64,000 nt of DNA from Macropodus opercularis (taxonomy: Eukaryota > Chordata > Actinopteri > Anabantiformes > Osphronemidae). The notes below the pieces were generated by a model that was not told the DNA's origin, ran no database searches, and saw only the letters and a list, made by a program, of their open reading frames with translations. Shown here piece by piece: positions 58,247-64,000 of the stretch. The translations under genes and the position numbers were made by a program. The stretch lies in the NCBI GenBank assembly GCA_030770545.1, contig CM061091.1, forward strand, positions 8,550,501-8,614,500, read 5' to 3'. The stretch's first letter is position 1. Every line of letters begins with the position of its first letter.

Positions 58247-59138
58247 AGAGCATCATTTTATGTACATTGTGTAAATTGCTTTTTTCTCTCTCCCTCCCTG
58301 TCTCTCTGTCTTTTTCTGTCCTTTCTTTTCCTCTCTTGGATGGGAGGAGGGTAAATTCTTTGCAGGCATAGACAGAGATATTGAAGCCCGGGTGCAAATG
58401 TGAAATGAATAAACAGGCTGGATCTCTTCTTCAAGGGTCTAAATGAGATCTGCACAAAATAATTTAAACTAGGCCCATTCATCAAGCCCAGCCAGGGAAC
58501 GTGTGTGGCAGCGGCCTGTCTACGTTCCCATACTGTATGTGTGTGTGCATGTGTGTGCGTGGATGTATTCCCTGCCCCTGGTAGTAGTATCCTTCTGTAG
58601 ATAAACACAATGACGGAAATCAGCAGTGAAGGACAACCAAACCAACGGGATTTTAAAGAAACATCTGAGCCACATGTATATACAGCATGTGTCTTTGATG
58701 TGACATCAAAATTACTGTATCAATATTGTGATGGAATAATGTGATGGTGCATGACATTTATTGATCAATCTGAGACCTATTTACCAGCATCTGGTGCTAG
58801 GTGCCTGATAATTTAGAACTTTTGGCAGCATGCCTGTATGTAGAGGGACTTATCTTAATAAGATATATAGTCTGACTTTGAGTTTTAATAACCTTTCTGG
58901 AATCGCTTTCAGGAGCATCTCTATCTCTGTTTGCTCACAGTACTACTCAGTGTTGGAGTTTTCTTTAAACATGTCTTTCTTCAAGGTGGCAAAATTAGAC
59001 TCCTCTGACTAAGTATGCCAATAAAGTCATGCTATTTATTTATTAACAGTTGTGATAGATATTGATACATTCTAAAATGTATAGCTTTACACCATTTGAA
59101 TAATAAACGTAACAAACGTTTCGTGGCTAGCACTAGCC
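58247..59138. other. Unique sequence, possible regulatory part
   Basis: The stretch 58360-58510 is repeat-free with balanced composition (GAAGCCCGGGTGCAAATG, AAAATAATTTAAACTAGG). A GT/CA-rich piece lies near 58538-58560 and pyrimidine-rich sequence at 58280-58335. No gene is recognised. Confidence 0.4.
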
Positions 59139-59452
59139 CTGGAGGCGACCGGGGCCCTTTCTGTGTGGAGTTTCCATGTTCTCCCCGTGTCTGCGTGGGT
59201 TCTCTGCTGAGTCTCCGGCTTTCTCTCACAGTCCAAAGACATGCAGTTAGGCTGATTGGTAAACTCTAAATTGCCCATAGGTGTGTGAGTGTGCGCATGA
59301 CCGGTTGTGTGTCTATATGTGGCCCTGCAACGGACTAGCAACCTGTCCAGGGTGTACCCTGCCTCTCGCCCATAGACAGCTGGGATAGGCTCCAGCACAC
59401 CCACGACCCCTACGGGGAAGAAGCGGTAGAAGATGAATGAATGAATGAATGA
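59139..59452 (+). mobile_element. tRNA-derived SINE, nearly full length
   Basis: The body is well preserved: CCTTTCTGTGTGGAGTTTCC, CACAGTCCAAAGACATGCAG, CTAAATTGCCCATAGGTGTG, CCTGTCCAGGGTGTACCC, AGCTGGGATAGGCTCCAGC. The tail is (GAAT)n at 59434-59452. The tRNA-like head is cut just after the B-box region, so internal polymerase III boxes are missing. The tail unit differs from the (GGAT)n tail of the copy at 18915-19303. Confidence 0.88.
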
Positions 59453-60546
59453 ACTGTCATTTGCAAATGAAGTGCCAAAATGTCTGATAAGCAACTTTGC
59501 CCAACAAGAAAAAGAAGAACAAGATGTGGACCTGCTTACTTTCAGAGGAACTCACTGCAGTGACTGAGGAGCTTCACTGACAACTGTTGACACTATGAGA
59601 CGGGATGGCAACTTTAAATGAGCAATCTTAAAATGTATGGAAATAAAGTAGATCATTAAACTAAAATAAAGATTAATTCATAATTTCACATTGATGTGGC
59701 CACAGACAACTGCATAAAGGCAAGACTATACAGTACAATCGACCTTTTCACAGACAGTACACGAATGTATGAACACAGGAACATTTACTCTGAACTCAAA
59801 AATAAAAGAGCTCCTCAGAATAAACAAACCACCTCGACAACATGCCGAAACACGCAGTATGTACTATGTGAGAAAAAGAAAGAGAGCTGGTTGTAACAGG
59901 CATCTACATTCACAAAGCCACATCAATAATGCAGTAGTCAAGTATGATTGTGTTTTTTGTGGACAGCTGTGGAAAGTTGAATATTTTCATCAGCTTGTTA
60001 GATTCAGGAGTGATGGGATGATTTCATGTCGCAAAATTAATAAAACTAACCAAGCAAAATATCTGTGGGAATTTTTATGAGGAAAAAATAAGCTAACCGG
60101 TTTGTTTATTTGGTAGTTAGGGTAAGCGCTCGCTCACTTGCTGCTTGAAGCTGATTAAAGGCCTTAACCTGATTATATTCTACACAATAACACGTTAGAG
60201 CCTAAGCCCTGTTGTCTGCATTAATGACATACTCAAATTAAATGGTATATTAAAATTTAAATTAGTAATAATAGTAATAAGAGCTACATTACAGAGCTTG
60301 GTGTGATTGGAAAGGAAACTATGACTGAATCAGCTGTTCTGAAGCGACTTTGTGGCTTTGTGGATAACATGGTTTTAAGACCCAAAGCTTGTTTTCTATA
60401 CATTCCTGGGCGCTGCAAGCACCAGCAAAAGAAATTCAGCCACATCAAGGACAGTAAGAGCACACCCATCTAAATTAGTTGCATTTTTTGTATTTAAAAC
60501 AAAGTCGCATGTGTTCCTATGTTACATATAGGCTGCAGGAGAAGTG
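59453..60546. other. Unique AT-rich sequence, no gene
   Basis: No gene or repeat is recognised. The 103-codon frame at 59769-60080 resembles no family. Confidence 0.4.
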
Positions 60547-60582
60547 TTAGACTATATAATTTATGCAGGTTATCAAACTCTG
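60547..60582 (+). repeat. 36-bp duplicated motif, copy 2
   Basis: It matches 58211-58246 at 34 of 36 positions, including 28 identical bases in a row (60555-60582), in the same orientation and 2.3 kb downstream. The flanks are unrelated: GGAGAAGTG before and GCAGGAAGGC after. Confidence 0.9.
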
Positions 60583-62439
60583 GCAGGAAGGCTGAGTGGA
60601 ATGGGATAACAAAATAAACACAAAATAATTACTCAAATTAAGGTGTTCCAACGCCAAAATGTGGACCAACCTTTGAATCCCAGTCTAAATATATGAATTC
60701 AGCAGACGTGCCCACTGAGGTCGAGTACATTCTAATTGGCAGTGCCCCAACAACACATTGGTGACTTGAGTCATAGAGCTCTAATATTGAGTTCACTTTT
60801 TTCAGAACTCCTCATAAAGTTTCTTATCAACACATGGTCCAGTAACTCCCTTAAATTTGTATGGATTCACTCGCATTACCCAAATGTCCATCATTCACTA
60901 AAACTAAGCTCAATTTCATTTTTAAGGAAAATAATCCTTAATAGATCAACGGAATTTATTGTAAGGTACGGAAAATGACCAATGTAGTTCATGTCAGTGG
61001 ACTATTTTGCACATCGTTGTGATCAAATATTACTTTTCACCACACTGGTTAAGATTTTTTGTTGTTGTTTTACTCAACAATCCAGTATCCAGCATCCTTT
61101 GTGTAAAGGGTACAGGGTGGAATTCTTATTAATTATCAACCAGCCTGATGAGTCTAGAGGTGTACTATGATATTTAGCAGCAGCGTGGTGTTACTTCCAC
61201 ATTATTTTGCCATGCAAAATAGCTCTGGCTCTCTAAATGTCCTGCTGTCCTCAGATGGCTGCAAAGATTTAATGACCAGTAGTTTGCAGTATAAAACAGC
61301 TGAGGACAACAGATCCTGTCAAGTCATTCAGTTCAGACTGGTGTACAGGCAGTCGTGCAGCCAAGTTAAATAACAGATAAATATAATAAATACCGTACAG
61401 TGTCCTCTAAGCGGGAAGCCCTGAATATATTACCTAAATGTGTTTTAATGTAGTAATGGATGTAATGTAGCTTTGTAGAACTATAATCACTTCCTTTAAT
61501 GAGATCCCTTACTGCCAAATGTAGTTTAGCTACAGCGACACCCCCCACTATCACACTGTTATTTTAATGGATAAATACAGTATCGTTCAAAATAGTCAGG
61601 CTGCATTTGTCTGGGGACAATTAAAGAAGCAAATATGCAAAAGTCTTGTTCTTATGTAGCACATGGGTTCATGCAGCTTTAATAAAATAAATATATCAAA
61701 ATAGAGTAACATTAATGCAGTAACAGTGTATGTGAATACCTGCTGTCTACTAACTTTACCAGTGGCACTTACTAGTGTCAAGCTGTACCGCATGTATTGC
61801 CCACTTGTGTCGCACGCACTCCTCATCTTGGCCGTCACACAGCATGTGTCACATCATAATGACCTGGGTTTAGCACACCATGCATAGCCCTACTACTAAT
61901 GATTACCCTACATTTACACATCAGAAAAACAGCCTTGGTAGCTAATAATTATATTCCGTTCACTACAAACTTGTAACGGTTGAGATCCAAATGTCAAGAA
62001 AGACAAAAGCCACAGCATAACGATGATAAAACACAATTATTTCTTGCAGTACGTAGTATGTGAAATAAATAATATTGCTTGGAATTCATCCACAAATGTA
62101 ACAACATGCCAATTTGCATTTAGTGAGACGTTCACTGTCAGCACATAACATTGTTTTGTTTGACTCATTGTTTAGTTTGACCGACTTGTCTGTATAAGCA
62201 ACACAAGACAAAAAGTTTAAAAGTTTGCTGAATATATTGGAGATCAGTAATTTTGTCGTTTCACAGAATAAGACTCATGATAGGTTGACCTGTAGGCAAA
62301 CTGCAGTGGGTCCAGTTCACAGCAGGGCGAGGATGGCCTCTCCATGGTCTGTAGTGATTAGACGATTTGGCTCCAGCATAAATTGTAAATAGTCTGCATT
62401 AACACTTTCCTACCAACACTGCTCTTCATTTACCCATTC
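60583..62439. other. Unique AT-rich sequence, no gene
   Basis: Nothing recognisable. Confidence 0.4.
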
Positions 62440-62610
62440 GCACATGCACATTCACGCACCAATGGTAGATCTGTCGTGTAGCTTAAGCTGACACACAAGA
62501 TCAGTGTCTTTGCCAAGAACGCTTTGGCAAATGACCGGGGACAGCCAGGATGGGATCGAATCTCGGAATGACTGGTGGGCGACTGATTTACCTCCTCTCC
62601 TGGAGCCTTC
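62440..62610 (-). mobile_element. tRNA-derived SINE, second family
   Basis: The minus strand has CCAGGAGAGGAGGTAAATCAG (A-box region of the family, where GGAGGTAGAGC is usual), then GAGATTCGATCCC as a clear B box, then a CTTGGCAAAGACACTGATC body, where CTTGGGCAAGACACTGAAC is usual. The far end includes ACATTCACGCACCAATGG on the plus strand. It is diverged but nearly full length, and is the best copy of this family here. Confidence 0.75.
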
Positions 62611-64000
62611 GTCCTGCTTTGCAGCCTCTCCGTTTCCTTCCTCGCCTAATTCAGGTGGAATCGCACAGCTTCTCTGAATAGAGCAGTGCAGGGCCACGTA
62701 GCGCTAACTCTGTCTCTGAGGGCTAAAAAAGCAAAAACAACAGCAAAAAGCAAAACACACAAGTAAGAAAAGACGTCTCCTTGTGTGCACAATAGCGGCA
62801 GGAGTTGACCACTTTAAAGGAAAGAAAATCATCTTATGACCATTTGGCATTTTGTGAGTGGAGCCGTAGAATCAAAATGTAATGTAAACAGCAGCAATTC
62901 AGACAGATTATCATGACTTCATGTTGCCCCTCTACTAGTGAGAGCTTCAAGGTCAAATTTTAATGCAGTTCTTAAAAATGAAAAATGCAAAGGGCAAGCC
63001 TTTTGAGAAGGACTTTATCATTTCAGTTGACATTTTAGTGGAATGGTGCATACTCTAAAAACTGATTCACATTCGGTCAAGTTATCCTAAACCCAAAGGC
63101 CACAGTGCTACAAATGTGGCTGGAGCCTTCGGGGCCATTGGGTGATTGCCCACCTTACCCAGTTAGTAATCCAGCCTGGGAGTGACCTCAACAAATCCAA
63201 CTTAACACATATGCAAACACAGGAGAGAGATGGAACATTCGAACACTAAGGTCTCACTGTGATGCCAGCCTGGCTTTATATTTTGGGCACAGCGTGTCAC
63301 AGTCGAAGAACAATTGTAGAAGGGACTTAATGAATCTGACCTTAGTCTTCTTATCTTTAGCAAAACATATCAGTGCCTTGTGAATTTTGCAGGACGACAC
63401 AGTTACTCCAGCAATGTGGAGAATCTAACTGTGAAAGTTAGATATAAATCATTTGCAGCAACGTTTGGTATTTATTCTGTGCTTGCCCATGAGGTTTTGG
63501 TAACTTGATTCTAATTGCCATACGCATTATCATAGTGCGAAGGAATAGTGGCAGGTTGGGTCTCCAGCCTCAACATCAGAGCACACACATCCATACTGTG
63601 CCTCTCGCTCTTTTTTTTTACCCATTCTCCAGTGTTTTAAATGTCATTGACCTGAGGGCAAATCACATACCACCTCAATCAGTCTTCCACTAAGACACAT
63701 GCACACCAACACACCAATCATATCTCAATGGACTTCCTTGCTCCCTTGTTTCCTCCTCTCCTCCTATCCTGCTCTAATTTTCTCTCTACAAAAGTAGATG
63801 AGTGGGAGATCTCACACACAGGAGAAAAGCAACCTAACAATTAGCAACCAAACTCTTTCTCACTTACATCAGTCGCTCAACCTCCCTGTCGCGATGGGAA
63901 GACCGTGATGATTGGCAGTTCGGTGGAGAGTGCACAAAAGTGTCTTTTGCGGAGAGGTTGCACGGACCTGATGAGATCACTTTTAGACTGTGGTGAACTC
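62611..64000. other. Unique sequence, no gene
   Basis: No gene is recognised up to the window edge. The stretch 62830-62970 is repeat-free and contains TCAAGGTCA at 62947-62955, a full match to the extended half-site of NR5A/ERR orphan receptors, beside AGATTATCATGAC. A pyrimidine-rich piece lies at 63735-63790. Confidence 0.4.

Noticed and set aside
1..64000. True tRNA, snRNA, 5S rRNA or known microRNA genes
   Set aside because: The only tRNA-like boxes are inside SINEs. I recognised no snRNA or 5S core sequence and no familiar mature microRNA, though a covariance-model search was not possible.
1..64000. Endogenous retrovirus or other integrated virus
   Set aside because: No long terminal repeats, gag/pol motifs or other viral protein signatures were seen. 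All mobile elements recognised are LINE, SINE or Tc1-type.

Overview
The window reads as vertebrate, almost certainly teleost fish, nuclear DNA with no recognisable protein-coding gene. The evidence is the interspersed-repeat content: relics of several Tc1-like transposons, the 3' end of an L2-type LINE with a (TATC)n tail, two families of tRNA-derived SINE in forms I know from teleosts, and very many (CA)n/(GT)n microsatellites. The longest open frame (20992-21507, 171 codons) is low-complexity and resembles no family I know. The other short frames look like chance frames in AT-rich or simple-sequence DNA. There are no rRNA, true tRNA, snRNA or CRISPR signals.

Layout. 1-1366: AT-rich DNA, a decayed Tc1-like transposon, then an L2-like LINE 3' end. 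2310-3290: a CpG-rich stretch without a recognisable gene. 3291-18900: mostly unique sequence with simple repeats, purine/pyrimidine tracts and several TAAT-rich blocks that look like cis-regulatory DNA, including two exon-like signals (7659-7766; 16120-16443). 18915-32234: three copies of a tRNA-derived SINE (one with an intact 12-bp target-site duplication), a copy of a second SINE family, a teleost 3'-end repeat and dense microsatellites. 33600-37200: unique sequence with a TCF/LEF-like site and a DR1 nuclear-receptor site. 38205-39111: a complete non-autonomous Tc1 element with long inverted repeats, followed by relics of another Tc1 element. 40240-41480: unique, regulatory-looking DNA. 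42340-44000: dispersed repeats and a Tc1 relic. 46000-64000: unique DNA with more SINE and Tc1 copies, a second copy of the 38205 element in opposite orientation (56444-56909), and a near-identical 36-bp duplication (58211-58246 and 60547-60582) inside otherwise unique sequence.

Interpretation. The pattern of long unique AT-rich blocks with homeodomain-like cores, isolated CpG-rich patches and no exons of a known family fits a gene desert or very large intron next to a developmental regulator. That is inference: conservation cannot be seen from one sequence, and I could not identify the neighbouring gene. I found no convincing new coding system. The best leads are the 36-bp duplication, the two exon-like signals, the CpG-rich patch and the apparent excess of the heptamer TACAGTA/TACTGTA.
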